A stretch of 64,000 nt of DNA from Candidatus Acidiferrales bacterium (GTDB taxonomy: Bacteria > Acidobacteriota > Terriglobia > Acidiferrales > UBA7541), in NCBI GenBank assembly GCA_035934015.1, contig DASYYH010000011.1:423116-487115 (forward strand), read 5' to 3'. Made by a program: the position numbers and the translations under genes. The stretch's first letter is position 1, and each line of letters opens with the position of its first letter. The notes beneath the pieces were generated by a model that was not told where the DNA came from, ran no database searches, and worked only from the letters and a program-made list of their open reading frames with translations. This document shows, piece after piece, positions 25,176 to 34,736 of this stretch.

Positions 25176-26900
25176 TCATTCATGCCAGCCCGGTCCGCGC
25201 AACGGCCTACCCGCGGTCACGCCGGTCAATTTCCCATCTGCAAATTCTAGCTTCCCATTTACAATCACATACTCCACGCCCGCCGACTCCTGATTCGGGT
25301 CGGTATATGTCGCTTTGTCGATGATCGTCGCCGGATCGAAAATCGTCACGTCCGCAAAAAACCCCGGCTTCAGGAGCCCGCGTCCCGTGAGATGCTCCTC
25401 CTGGGCCGGCATAGAGGTAATTTTTCGAATGGCTTCGGGCAGCGGCATCAAATGCAAGTTTCGAACGTAATGTCCCAGAAATCGCGGCATGGAACCCCAC
25501 GCGCGCGGATGGTTGTGCGGCTCATAAAGCGGCCCATCGAGCGCAGTTTCATTGGCATCGAGCCCGATGCTCGTCCATCGCTGTTTCAATCCGTACTGTA
25601 GGTCTTGCTCATTGGAAATGAAATAGAGCGCGCCCGTCTGCGCTCCATCCGCAAGAATGAAATCGAACATGGCGTCGAGCGGATCCTTCTTCTCCGCTTC
25701 CGCCATTTGCGCCACAGTCTTGCCGTCGTATTTCTTCAGGTCTGGATTTACGACACCGGAAATCATCACGCCCGAAGGTCCGCCGCTATCGAAATACAAA
25801 TTCTCCCAACCCGGATGGTCTGCGGCCATCTCCGCTTCGATCCGTTTGCGAACCTCCGGGTCGCGCAGTCGTGCCAGCAGTTTGTCAACCCCGCCGTCCG
25901 CCACCCATGGCGGCAGGCATGACGCCAGCGCCGTCGCTCCTGCGAGATACGGATACATATTCGCCGCAATATCCAATCCCGAATCCCTCGCCGTCTGAAT
26001 TCTGCCCACCACTTTCGGCATCGAGCCCCATCGCGATTTTCCACTCACTTTGAGATGGAAAACTTCCACCGGCAAATGCCCTTCACGTCCGATGCGAATT
26101 GCCTCGTCGAGCGCTTCCATTTCTGTTTGTCCTTCGCTGCGCATGTGCGTCGCGTAGATCCCGCCATATTTCCCCGCGACGCTCGCCAGCGCAATCAACT
26201 CACCCGTTTTCGCGTAATGCCCCGGCGGATAGATCAGCGCCGTGGAAATTCCCATCGCGCCCTGCTGCATCGCCTGGGCCACAAGTCCTTTCATTTTTTC
26301 CAGTTCATCTGCCGTCGGCGGCCGGTCACCATCGCCAATCACAGCCTCGCGAACTTGCGCCGCGCCGACGTATGTCCCCAGATTCAACGGCGTACCGGAT
26401 TTCTCCAGCCGCGTAAAATATCCCGCGAGATCCGTCCAATCGACCGTCAAATGGAATTCATCGAGAAACGGTTTCATCGGAGTAAGTGTCAGAGTGTCCT
26501 GTGGTGCAATCGATTGCCCCTCTCCGGTGATTTCCGAAGTAATCCCTTGCGAAATCTTGCTCAGCGAACGGTTATCAATGAGCAGCGAGCTCTCTGACTG
26601 TCCCAGCATGTCGATGAATCCCGGCGCTACAACGTACCCGTTAGCGTCAATCACGCGCGTTGTCGTAGCGCCGTCCAATTTGCCGATCGCCGCAATGTGG
26701 TCCCCGCGAATTCCAATGTCGGCCGAAAACCAGGGATTGCCGGTGCCGTCGAGAATATGTCCGCCTCGAATAATCAAGTCATACGTTTCGGCATTCTGTC
26801 CCGCGGCATGAACCGGCCGCCGTAGGATGGAAAACTCCGTTACGGCCGCAAAAATTCCCATGACCAGGATCGCCGCGCCGATCGCTACGCTTCGTTTCAT
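25176..26900 (-). CDS. Secreted D-aminoacylase-like amidohydrolase (N-acyl-D-amino acid deacylase family)
   Basis: A 574-residue protein with a signal peptide (MKRSVAIGAAILVMGIFAAV, cleavage near VHAAG). The amidohydrolase barrel begins YDLIIRGGHILDGTGNPWFSADIGIRGDHIAAIG. Where most family members carry a His-x-His metal motif after PGFID, this sequence has Met-Leu-Gly-Gln-Ser-Glu. Other expected His/Lys positions remain (IYATHMRSEG, VEVFHLKVSGK). The family removes acyl groups from N-acyl-D-amino acids and uses one or two zinc ions. A strong AAGGAG precedes the ATG. It lies 41 nt after the serine hydrolase gene and 41 nt before the SIS gene, suggesting a shared job on D-amino acid containing peptides or peptidoglycan fragments. 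Confidence 0.85.
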   Translation of the reverse strand: MKRSVAIGAAILVMGIFAAVTEFSILRRPVHAAGQNAETYDLIIRGGHILDGTGNPWFSADIGIRGDHIAAIGKLDGATTTRVIDANGYVVAPGFIDMLGQSESSLLIDNRSLSKISQGITSEITGEGQSIAPQDTLTLTPMKPFLDEFHLTVDWTDLAGYFTRLEKSGTPLNLGTYVGAAQVREAVIGDGDRPPTADELEKMKGLVAQAMQQGAMGISTALIYPPGHYAKTGELIALASVAGKYGGIYATHMRSEGQTEMEALDEAIRIGREGHLPVEVFHLKVSGKSRWGSMPKVVGRIQTARDSGLDIAANMYPYLAGATALASCLPPWVADGGVDKLLARLRDPEVRKRIEAEMAADHPGWENLYFDSGGPSGVMISGVVNPDLKKYDGKTVAQMAEAEKKDPLDAMFDFILADGAQTGALYFISNEQDLQYGLKQRWTSIGLDANETALDGPLYEPHNHPRAWGSMPRFLGHYVRNLHLMPLPEAIRKITSMPAQEEHLTGRGLLKPGFFADVTIFDPATIIDKATYTDPNQESAGVEYVIVNGKLEFADGKLTGVTAGRPLRGPGWHE

Positions 26901-26940
26901 TTGCGCTCCTTTATTGCATGCTCAGAAATCTCGCTGCACA

Positions 26941-28458
26941 TCAGTTCCCCGCATTTGCCACGCGCTCGAAATCCAAACCCAGCGTCGCTAGTTTTGCCAC
27001 ATTTCCATCGTCGTCAAGGTTGAACGTCACCGGCGTCACGCCTCCCAGGTCGCCCGCGTTCGCCACAAATGTGTCGTATTGAAAGTGCGTCAGTGCCGCT
27101 CGGACGGAATGAAACTGGAGAGTCAAATGATCGCCATCCACGGAAACAATGGCGTCGCCGTACGCTTTATTCCGATACGTTCCGGCATACGCTGCCAGGT
27201 CGTGCGTGGCTTTCGCGTTAGGATTTCGCTTTGCTTCCCACTCCTGCGTCTCCTTTTCATCCTCGCTCGCAAATGTCGCCGCGACTTTCGCGAAATGCGC
27301 CGTCCAGTCCTCGTCGGGAAGCTGCAGCAACTGGTCAATCAAATGGTATGCCAACCCCGCGCGCACCGGATTATGATCGAGATTGCTCAGAATCACGAAG
27401 CCTGTATGAATCTCCGGAATCAGCACGACCAGCGAAGCAAATCCATCGATATCCCCAGGGTGCATCACTAATTGGTGTCCGCGATAGTCGCCGATAAACC
27501 AACCCATCCCATAAGTCAATTGCATCGATTTCGGAAAGAAAAGGTCGAATTCGCCGCCCTGCGGTACGACGATTTGCGGAGTATGCATTTGCTTCATGCT
27601 TTTCTCCGAAATCAATCTTTTCCCATTCGCCACACCGTCGTTCAACTGCATCGCGATCCACTTCGCCATGTCCCCCACGCCGGCATTGATTGATCCGGCG
27701 GGCGCAACGTTGTCGATGTTCCGCCACGGGATCACGGCCACGGTCCCGTCCGGCTGCTTCATGTGCGGTGTGGCATGATCCGTCTCCCGCTGCGCGTCCA
27801 CGGCGCTGAAATCCGCTCCGCGCATTCCCAGCGGCTCGAAAATGCGCTCGCGAACAAAATCCTGCCACGTTCCTCCGCTCGCTTCTCCTACGGCATAGCC
27901 GGCCGTCGCATACATCACATTTTGGTATTGAAAAATCGATCGAAATCCAGCCGCCGGTGGAATGTAGCGAACCCGGCGAATGATCTCGGGCGGCGAAAAG
28001 GTCGAGCCATACCAGAGCAAATCCGTCCCGCCCATTCCTGTGCGATGTGTCAGCAAATCCCGCATGGTCACGTTTTCATCCGCCAGCGGATCGTATAAAT
28101 GAAACCAGGGAATGTAGTCATCCACTCGGTCGTCCCAGTGCATTTTCCCTTCGTCAACGAGAATCGCCGCCGAAGCCGCCGTGAACGCTTTCGTACACGA
28201 GCCGATATCAAACAGCGTCTCCGGCGTCACGGGTTGCTGCGTGTTGATGTCCCGCACGCCAAAGCCCTTCACGTACACCGCCCGGCCATTCTGCACAACC
28301 CCAATCGCCATTCCCGGAACTTTGTATTGCTTCATCGCGTTGGTGATGAAGCTGTCGAGCGAGATCCATAGCGCCGCGTCGCCTTGCGCTTGCGTCACGA
28401 CCGAAATTCCCAGGAAGCACACCACAAGCGAGATCACGCGAGCCAGTTGTTTCGTCAT
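26941..28458 (-). CDS. Secreted serine hydrolase, class C beta-lactamase/PBP4* family with C-terminal DUF3471-like domain
   Basis: A 505-residue protein with a signal peptide (KQLARVISLVVCFLGISVVTQAQG). The SxxK motif is GSCTK (Ser87-Lys90), the YxN motif is probably Tyr-Gln-Asn in FQYQNVMYA near residue 178, and a late MHPGDIDGFAS segment replaces the usual HxG. Residues 400-505 form a beta-rich C-terminal domain (AYAGTYRNKAYGDAIVSVDGDHLTLQF), like DUF3471. Family members act as D-aminopeptidases, esterases or peptidoglycan peptidases more often than as true beta-lactamases. AGGAGA lies before the ATG. As first gene of the unit with the D-aminoacylase, a D-stereospecific peptidase role is the simplest inference. 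Confidence 0.88.
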   Translation of the reverse strand: MTKQLARVISLVVCFLGISVVTQAQGDAALWISLDSFITNAMKQYKVPGMAIGVVQNGRAVYVKGFGVRDINTQQPVTPETLFDIGSCTKAFTAASAAILVDEGKMHWDDRVDDYIPWFHLYDPLADENVTMRDLLTHRTGMGGTDLLWYGSTFSPPEIIRRVRYIPPAAGFRSIFQYQNVMYATAGYAVGEASGGTWQDFVRERIFEPLGMRGADFSAVDAQRETDHATPHMKQPDGTVAVIPWRNIDNVAPAGSINAGVGDMAKWIAMQLNDGVANGKRLISEKSMKQMHTPQIVVPQGGEFDLFFPKSMQLTYGMGWFIGDYRGHQLVMHPGDIDGFASLVVLIPEIHTGFVILSNLDHNPVRAGLAYHLIDQLLQLPDEDWTAHFAKVAATFASEDEKETQEWEAKRNPNAKATHDLAAYAGTYRNKAYGDAIVSVDGDHLTLQFHSVRAALTHFQYDTFVANAGDLGGVTPVTFNLDDDGNVAKLATLGLDFERVANAGN

Positions 28459-28625
28459 TCCTCTTCTCCTATTCGCATAAGAGCGCGCATGTTATCACAG
28501 AGTCCGCACGAAGGCCGTCGCGCGAAAGAAACCGGCCAAAGTCCGTCAATAACGTGCGAAACGCACATAATCCTGTCGGCAAGCGCTGTGCAGCACAAGG
28601 TCCAGTCGTTTAGTTCCACTCTGCC

Positions 28626-28661
28626 AAAAATAAAAGCGGGCAGAACCGAAGTCCTGCCCGC
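28626..28661 (-). terminator. Intrinsic terminator of the small secreted-protein gene
   Basis: Minus strand: an 8-bp GC-rich stem GCGGGCAG/CTGCCCGC (28636-28643 with 28654-28661), a 10-nt loop with CTTCGG, followed by TTTTATTTTT. It lies about 30 bp after the stop of the 28690-29058 gene. Confidence 0.9.
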
Positions 28662-28689
28662 TCCGCTTTCTCAATTTTCAAATTTCGCT

Positions 28690-29058
28690 TCAGCTTGCTG
28701 GTTTGGCCGCCGTCTTGGCCATGATCATCTTCACAGAAGTCACATGGATCGTATCCCCATCGACCGTCCCGTAGACGCGCACATGATGCGACGCGTGCTC
28801 GGCAACCGCCGACTGCGGATCGAGTTGATAGATCTTTTTCGTGTAATTATCGTAGAGCACCAGCTTTGACCCGCCAGCGACGCACTTCTTGATGCACGCT
28901 TCGTTCGTCGCCATCTTCATACCCATCGGCGCGCACTTGGCATCCATGACGTAGCCAGCGCGGAACGTTGTTTTGGCCGTCTGAGCCTTCTGTGCCGCCA
29001 GACCAGCCCCTGCCGCAAGCAAACATACTCCCAACGACAATACTGCACGCTTGATCAT
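28690..29058 (-). CDS. Small secreted protein of an Acidobacteria-type family (function unknown)
   Basis: A 122-residue protein with a clear signal peptide (MIKRAVLSLGVCLLAAGAGLAAQ). The mature part has three spaced Cys residues in GYVMDAKCA and ACIKKCVAGGSKLVLYD, then KKIYQLD, ASHHVRVYGTVDGDTIHVTSVKM, giving a small beta-barrel-like module. Proteins of this pattern are common in Acidobacteriota and resemble DUF5818-type domains; that family name is from memory and uncertain. GAGGAGGA lies 8 nt before the ATG, and a strong intrinsic terminator follows, so it is a well-expressed single-gene unit. The role is unknown; the Cys/Met/His content would allow metal or redox binding. Confidence 0.8.
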   Translation of the reverse strand: MIKRAVLSLGVCLLAAGAGLAAQKAQTAKTTFRAGYVMDAKCAPMGMKMATNEACIKKCVAGGSKLVLYDNYTKKIYQLDPQSAVAEHASHHVRVYGTVDGDTIHVTSVKMIMAKTAAKPAS

Positions 29059-29259
29059 GTCTCTGCATCCTCCTCAGCCTAAGACATTTATCGGTCGTTT
29101 GTAGGCCGAATTCACTGATACTCTTGCACACCTTCAGCCATTTGTCCACTTGCGCGCCATTCTCAGATAGCGCAAGACATACTTTGAGGACTCCTTATTA
29201 TTTCTGGTACGCTGGTGATATTGCAATCGCACGCTACTCTGCGTTACTCTCCTGCCAAC

Positions 29260-32200
29260 ATGAAATCTAGGTTAGCTGGGATTCTCCTCGCTGCGGTTGT
29301 CGCTTATTCTTCTTCAGTAGCGGTTCGCGCGCAGCAACCTCCCGCGCAAGCTCCCTCGTCGGGCTCGACGAAAGCTGCTCCGCCGGACTACAGCAAGGAA
29401 GCCGCCGTCGTCGAACAGGCGCGCATCAGTTTTCGTTTTGAAAATGACGGCTCAGGTGTCGAAGACCAGTATGCCCGCATTCGCATCCAGGGCGTCCAAG
29501 CCGTGCAAAACTGGGGCCAGTTGATGTTCGAATACAACGCTTCCACGGACAAGATCCATGTTGTATTCATCCGTGTCACCAAACCCGATGGTCATGTGGT
29601 GACTGCCGGGTCCGATGCCGTGCAGGACCTGAGCTCGCCCGTCGAGCGCATTGCCCCCGTTTATACGGACATTCGTCAGGTACACGTCACGGTCCCCGAT
29701 CTGGGCGTCGGTGACACACTCGAATATCAAATCCACACGGACTCCGTTCAACCCATTGTCCCCGGTCAGTTTTTCATCAATTGGAATGCGAACAAAACCT
29801 ACATCACGCTCGACGAATCATTTCAGGCCAACGTCCCGCGCGACCGTGAGATTCACATCAAGACTTCAAACGGCATCGCTCCACCTAAAATCGAAGATCA
29901 GGGCGACCGTCGCATCTACACTTGGAAATCTTCCTTCACCAAGCGTCCCGACGACTCCGGCGACACCACAAAAAAGACGAACAAGAACAGAGCTCCCGAG
30001 ATTCCCGACGTACAGATTTCGACTTTCGCCAGTTGGCAGCGGGTCGGCCAGTGGTATGCGACCCTGGAAGCGCCTCGTGCTGCTGTCACTGATGCAATCC
30101 GTGCCAAAGCAGATGAATTGGTAAAGGGACAGACGACCGATCTCGCCAAAGCCAAGATCATCTACGACTACGTCTCAAAAAATATTCGTTACGTCAGCCT
30201 TTCCTTCGGCGTCGGCCGTTACCAGCCTCATCCTGCCGCAGACGTTCTCTCCAATCAGTATGGCGATTGCAAAGACAAGGCAACTCTCCTCGAGGCCCTT
30301 CTCGCTGCCGAAAAAATTCAATCGTATCCAGTTCTCATTAATTCATCGAGTAAAATTGATCCAGACATCCCCTCTCCTGCGCAGTTCGATCATCTCATTA
30401 ACATCGTCGTCCTGGACGGCAAACCCGTTTGGGTGGATAGCACCCCCGGCGTCTCGCCCTTCGGCTTCTTGTTGCCCCAGCTTCTCGACAAGAAAGCCCT
30501 GGCGATTCCCTCCGCCACAACCTCTGCTCTCGAAGAAACTCCTCAAAATCCTCCCTTCATGCCCGAGCTTGACCTCAAGCTGGGAGGTAAAGTCGATTCC
30601 ATCGGCGGTTTCCAAGGTACCCTCGAACTCTCCGGTACTGGCGAATTTGCAGTCGTGACGCGCGGCGTTCTCCGTACCGTCCCGCAGAATTACTGGCAGA
30701 AGGTCGCTGAAAACCTGTTGAAGGAATTGATTGCCGCGCAGGATCCGAAGGTGAGTGATTTTCACTTCACGGGCGTCGACGATCTCGACCAACCCATCGC
30801 TATCGACATCAGTTTCTCAACCTACAACTTTATCGACCTCAGTAAACAAGACATCGCGTTTTCTCTTCCCGGCCACGGTATTGATCTTAACGATGTCGAT
30901 CAACCCGACGAAGGTTCTACCGACCCGCTCAAGCTCGGCGTCATTCATGATGAAACTGAGTTCTGGAGAATCATATTCCCTTCGCAAATCAAAGTTGCCC
31001 TTTCGGTCCCCATTCACGTCACTCGCGATTACGGCGAATATGAGTCCGACTATTCTCTGTCCGGCAACACCGTCATGGTCGAGCGCCATCTGATTTTGCG
31101 CAACGCCAAGCTTCCTTCCTCGCGCTACAACGATTTTGAGGCTTTTCGTAACGCCGTCACCTCGGACGAAAACCAGAAGCTCGCCCTCACCAATTCATCC
31201 CCGGGCTCTGGCGCGATTCCCGCGGAGATGTCTGCTGACGACCTTTACAATGCGGGTTTCGAAGCAGAAAACAGCCGGAACTACGCTCATGCAGCCCAGC
31301 TTTTTGCTGCGGCGGGCGCAAAAGATCCCGACCACAAGAACGTTTGGAACGCCCTCGGCCACGTATATAATGAAATGCGAGATTACGCCGACGCTGTCCC
31401 CGCGCTACAGAAGGCCATTTCAAAGAATCCGTATGACGACTTCGCATACAACAATCTTGGCAACTCCTATGAAGGGCTCGGTCGCTACGATGAAGCCGAA
31501 TTGCAATTCCAGAAGCAAATCGAGGTCAATCCGCTCGATCGCTATGCGCACGCCAATCTCGCCGGCCTTTATCTTCAACAGAAAAAATACGAAGCCTCCC
31601 AAAAGGAATTTCAGACAGCTCTGAAAATCACTCCCAACAATTTCAATCTCAACGTGGGTCTGGGCTCCGCCGATCTCGGCTTGCATCAGGATGATGCGGC
31701 TCTCGCCGCTTTCCATGTCGCGCTGGAAAAGTCGCCTTCCCCAATGACCTGGAACAACGTTGCCTTTTATCTTGCCGACAACAATTCCCATCTCGATATC
31801 GCGCAGCAGTATTCTGAAAACTCCATTCGCGCCATCGAAGCGCAATTGAACGCCGCCTCGCTCGGCACCGTCGGCCCCACACAGGTTGGTCTGGTGCAAG
31901 TCATCGCAACCTTCTGGGACACCATGGGTTGGATCGAGTTCAAGCAAGGCAATTTGACGGCGGCGGAGAGTTATATTCTCTCTGCCTGGCTCATCATGGA
32001 CGATGCGAGCATCGGTGATCATCTCGGGCAAATTTATGAAAAACAGAACCGCCGCGAAGATGCAATTCATGCCTACGCGCTGGCTTTAACTTACCCGAAT
32101 CCGCCGGTCGACACGCGCGGCCGTCTGGCCAAACTTGTTGGCGAAAGTCGTGCTGATACCGCAATCTCCTTCGCCCACGCCGACCAGCGCCGTGAGATCA

Positions 32201-32559
32201 CTATTGCCAATCCGCAGAAGCTCGACGGCTCCGCCGAGTTTTGGGTTCTTCTCACTGCAGGCACTCCGTTGCAAGGATCGGATGGCTTAAGCGCAGAAGT
32301 TGGGGATGTCAAATTCATTTCTGTAGTTAGCGATCCATCAAAACCGGCTGATGCCAAGCTGACTGCCGCACTGAGAAATTACTCCGCTTTACTTCTCAAG
32401 GCGAAGTTTCCGTATCATTTCCCCGTCACTCAGGCGACCCAACTGATCCTTCGCGGCGTTCTTGCGTGTTCGAGCGCTACCAATTCGTGCACATTCGACC
32501 CACTTCCGGGAGACCAAGCCATCCTTGCAACTGTCGCTTCTTCCTCCCAATTGCAATAG
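29260..32559 (+). CDS. DUF3857 / transglutaminase-like / TPR protein, secreted
   Basis: A 1099-residue protein. The ATG at 29260 gives a signal peptide (KSRLAGILLAAVVAYSSSVAVRAQ); the frame is open to a GTG at 29215. Residues about 50-260 are DUF3857 (FEYNASTDKIHVVFIRVTKPDGH), 270-420 are a transglutaminase-like core with the catalytic Cys337 in YGDCKDKATLLEALL and His/Asp in QFDHLINIVV and VWVDSTPG. Residues 660-870 carry TPR repeats (NVWNALGHVYNEMRDYADA, DFAYNNLGNSYEGLGRYDEAE, RYAHANLAGLYLQQKKYE). A C-terminal beta-rich domain (about 930-1090) ends the chain. The periplasmic protein may cross-link or hydrolyse amide bonds or act as an assembly scaffold; the substrate is unknown. Confidence 0.88.
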   Translation: MKSRLAGILLAAVVAYSSSVAVRAQQPPAQAPSSGSTKAAPPDYSKEAAVVEQARISFRFENDGSGVEDQYARIRIQGVQAVQNWGQLMFEYNASTDKIHVVFIRVTKPDGHVVTAGSDAVQDLSSPVERIAPVYTDIRQVHVTVPDLGVGDTLEYQIHTDSVQPIVPGQFFINWNANKTYITLDESFQANVPRDREIHIKTSNGIAPPKIEDQGDRRIYTWKSSFTKRPDDSGDTTKKTNKNRAPEIPDVQISTFASWQRVGQWYATLEAPRAAVTDAIRAKADELVKGQTTDLAKAKIIYDYVSKNIRYVSLSFGVGRYQPHPAADVLSNQYGDCKDKATLLEALLAAEKIQSYPVLINSSSKIDPDIPSPAQFDHLINIVVLDGKPVWVDSTPGVSPFGFLLPQLLDKKALAIPSATTSALEETPQNPPFMPELDLKLGGKVDSIGGFQGTLELSGTGEFAVVTRGVLRTVPQNYWQKVAENLLKELIAAQDPKVSDFHFTGVDDLDQPIAIDISFSTYNFIDLSKQDIAFSLPGHGIDLNDVDQPDEGSTDPLKLGVIHDETEFWRIIFPSQIKVALSVPIHVTRDYGEYESDYSLSGNTVMVERHLILRNAKLPSSRYNDFEAFRNAVTSDENQKLALTNSSPGSGAIPAEMSADDLYNAGFEAENSRNYAHAAQLFAAAGAKDPDHKNVWNALGHVYNEMRDYADAVPALQKAISKNPYDDFAYNNLGNSYEGLGRYDEAELQFQKQIEVNPLDRYAHANLAGLYLQQKKYEASQKEFQTALKITPNNFNLNVGLGSADLGLHQDDAALAAFHVALEKSPSPMTWNNVAFYLADNNSHLDIAQQYSENSIRAIEAQLNAASLGTVGPTQVGLVQVIATFWDTMGWIEFKQGNLTAAESYILSAWLIMDDASIGDHLGQIYEKQNRREDAIHAYALALTYPNPPVDTRGRLAKLVGESRADTAISFAHADQRREITIANPQKLDGSAEFWVLLTAGTPLQGSDGLSAEVGDVKFISVVSDPSKPADAKLTAALRNYSALLLKAKFPYHFPVTQATQLILRGVLACSSATNSCTFDPLPGDQAILATVASSSQLQ

Positions 32560-33092
32560 CGAACTGCACCCACCGCCGTCCCAATCCACGACCACTCCCT
32601 CTTGACCTCTATTTCGAGAGTGCTAGCCTCTTAGTGAGGTGCCGTGAGACAAATGGACATGCCCACAGCCCGTGCCGCAGCAGTCGCAGCCAAGCCCTCC
32701 GCGTCGTCGCGCGCGGCAGACTCCGCCCTAGCGGTCACGCATTTGCCTGTGCACTTTGCAGGATTCCACTCTGTCTCTAGGTGCCGTTTTTCGCAGTCGT
32801 TGGCTCTTTGGCTTGGATTCTGGCATCGGGGCTTGAACTGCCTTCAAAGCGGAAAACCGTCCGCAGGGGATCGCAAGTTGCCATTTCTAATCGCCACACG
32901 TCTGAAATTAGAATCGCCCGTAACTTATAGAAAACAAAGGCTCGGTCAATTTCTAATCGCCACATTTCGCACCCTATTTCGTTTTGCCGTTTTTACGCTC
33001 AGTTTCGTTCCGTGCGTCTTCTCGAGTCTCTTGCAACGCCCGGATTTCCTCCTTCGTCCAAATCGTTTCGCATTGGCGGCGAATTACTCGCC
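32560..33092. other. Intergenic region between the DUF3857 and leuC genes, with repeats
   Basis: This region of more than 500 bases has no credible gene. Short open frames exist, but without ribosome-binding sites or family features. The only structure seen is a repeat pair and an inverted copy near 32883-32964 and the leuC promoter at its right end. No tRNA cloverleaf was recognised. Confidence 0.6.
32883..32964. repeat. Exact 16-bp direct repeat plus inverted half-copy
   Basis: ATTTCTAATCGCCACA occurs at 32883-32898 and again at 32949-32964, 66 bp apart. Between them ATTAGAATCGCC (32908-32919) is an inverted partner of the TTCTAAT core. Together they give TTCTAAT/ATTAGAA symmetry, so they may be an operator or a remnant of a mobile element end. 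Confidence 0.5.
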
Positions 33093-33101
33093 TGTTACAA
33101 T
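33093..33101 (+). promoter_or_regulatory. Predicted extended -10 element of leuC
   Basis: TGT-TACAAT (TG-N-TACAAT) ends 15 bp before the leuC ATG. A start of transcription 6-7 bp downstream would leave a leader of about 8 nt. An AGGA directly follows the -10. Confidence 0.45.
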
Positions 33102-33115
33102 AGGATTATAAAATT

Positions 33116-34531
33116 ATGTCTGCGCTCACTCTTTACGAGAAGATTTGGAACTCTCACGTCGTTCGCGAAGTTCCCGGCCAGCCCTCCCTGATCTATATCG
33201 ACCGCCATCTGATCCACGAGGGCACTTCTCCTCAAGCTTTCTCAGGGCTTAAGGCTGCTGGCCGCAAAGTCCGCCGCCCGGAATTGACCTTCGCCGTGAT
33301 GGATCATTCCGTCTCCACGAAGAATCGTGACCTTCCTGTCCTCGATGCGGATGCCAACGGACAATTTAAGGCCCTCGCAAAAAATTGTGCTGAAACCGGC
33401 GTCCGTCTTTTTGATATGCACAGCCACAACCAAGGCATCGTGCATATCATCGGACCCGAACTGGGAATCACGCAGCCGGGCTTCATGATTGTTTGCGGCG
33501 ACAGCCACACTTCCACGCACGGTGCGATGGGCGCGCTTGCCTTCGGCATCGGTACCAGCGAAATCGAGCACGTGCTCGCCACGCAGTGCCTATCGCAATT
33601 CAAATCGAGAACCACGCGCATTGATGTGAAAGGGAAACTCGGCAACGGCCTCGCGTCGAAGGACATTATTCTTGCGATCATCGGAAAATTGGGGATCGCC
33701 GGCGGCAACGGCCACGTTTTCGAATACACTGGCGAAGCAATTCGCGCGTTTTCGATGGAGGCGCGCATGACCATCTGCAATATGTCCATCGAAGGCGGCG
33801 CGCGCGCCGGGATGGTCGCGCCGGACGAAACGACTTTCGCATATCTCGAAGGCCGACCCTTTGTCCCGCGTGGAAAAGATTTTCAGGAGCGTGTGGAATA
33901 CTGGAAAACTTTGCCGTCCGATCCCGGTGCGAAATTCGACGAAACGGTTGAGCTCGATGCTGCCTCGCTCGCTCCGCAGGTCACTTGGGGCACGAATCCC
34001 GGCATGGTCACGGACATCACCAAGCGTGTTCCCGACCCCTCCCTCTTCACGAACGAAAACGACCGCAAAGCCGCCGAGCGCGCCCTAGTTTACATGGACT
34101 TGAAGCCCGGCACGCCCATCACCGACATTTCGCTCGACCGCGTTTTCATCGGCTCCTGCACCAATTCCCGGCTCGAGGATCTCCGTCTGGCCGCGAAGCT
34201 CGTTGCCGGAAAGCACGTCGCAAAATCTTTGAAACAGGCGCTGGTTGTTCCGGGCTCGCGCCGCGTGAAAGCGCAAGCCGAAGAGGAAGGTCTCGACAAG
34301 ATTTTCGTCGCCGCTGGATTCGAATGGCGCGACGCCGGATGCAGCATGTGCATCGGCATGAACGACGACGTTCTTCAGCCGCACGAACGCTGCGCCAGCA
34401 CATCGAATCGCAATTTCGAAGGACGCCAGGGCAAAGACGGCCGCACGCATCTCGTCAGCCCTCTCATGGCCGCCGCAGCAGCGATCGAAGGCCATTTCGT
34501 CGACGTCCGCAAATGGCGCAACGGAAACTGA
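33116..34531 (+). CDS. leuC: 3-isopropylmalate dehydratase large subunit
   Basis: A 471-residue aconitase-superfamily enzyme that isomerises 2- to 3-isopropylmalate in leucine synthesis. Three Fe-S ligands are visible: Cys348 (IGSCTNSR), Cys409 and Cys412 (GCSMCIGMN). [21 protein letters not shown] is the aconitase signature. The length is that of the bacterial LeuC1 type (about 465-475). The start ATG follows a short leader with an extended -10. Its stop codon overlaps the ribosome-binding region of the hicB-like gene (TGAGGAG), and leuD follows after the hicB/hicA pair. Confidence 0.97.
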   Translation: MSALTLYEKIWNSHVVREVPGQPSLIYIDRHLIHEGTSPQAFSGLKAAGRKVRRPELTFAVMDHSVSTKNRDLPVLDADANGQFKALAKNCAETGVRLFDMHSHNQGIVHIIGPELGITQPGFMIVCGDSHTSTHGAMGALAFGIGTSEIEHVLATQCLSQFKSRTTRIDVKGKLGNGLASKDIILAIIGKLGIAGGNGHVFEYTGEAIRAFSMEARMTICNMSIEGGARAGMVAPDETTFAYLEGRPFVPRGKDFQERVEYWKTLPSDPGAKFDETVELDAASLAPQVTWGTNPGMVTDITKRVPDPSLFTNENDRKAAERALVYMDLKPGTPITDISLDRVFIGSCTNSRLEDLRLAAKLVAGKHVAKSLKQALVVPGSRRVKAQAEEEGLDKIFVAAGFEWRDAGCSMCIGMNDDVLQPHERCASTSNRNFEGRQGKDGRTHLVSPLMAAAAAIEGHFVDVRKWRNGN

Positions 34532-34541
34532 GGAGCCGCTT

Positions 34542-34736
34542 ATGAAAACATTGAAGTTCACATACTGGAAAGATGGCAACTATTACCTGGGATTTCTGAA
34601 CGACTATCCCGACTATGAAACCCAAGGAGAATCCAAAGAGGAATTGGTCAGCAATCTCAAGGATTTGCTTGGCGATATCGAATCGGGTGAAGTTCCTTAC
34701 ATTCGCAAGGTGGAAGAGTTAGTTGTCACCGAATGA
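34542..34736 (+). CDS. hicB: HicB-like antitoxin (short form)
   Basis: A 64-residue protein of the HicB/partial-RNase-H-like fold: YYLGFLNDYPDYETQGESKEELVSNLKDLL shows the core in which a Tyr/Phe-rich strand is followed by a G-x-x-x-E-E-L helix. It is short and has no C-terminal HTH or RHH DNA-binding domain, so self-repression would need another means. GAGGAG lies 8 nt before the ATG and overlaps the leuC stop. It shares ATGA with the hicA-like gene. The antitoxin-first order (hicB then hicA) is the reverse of many hicAB operons. Confidence 0.85.
   Translation: MKTLKFTYWKDGNYYLGFLNDYPDYETQGESKEELVSNLKDLLGDIESGEVPYIRKVEELVVTE

Noticed and set aside
32644..33111. A 155-codon frame between the DUF3857 gene and leuC
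   Set aside because: Low-complexity start, no ribosome-binding site, no recognised fold; it spans the repeat pair and the leuC promoter.
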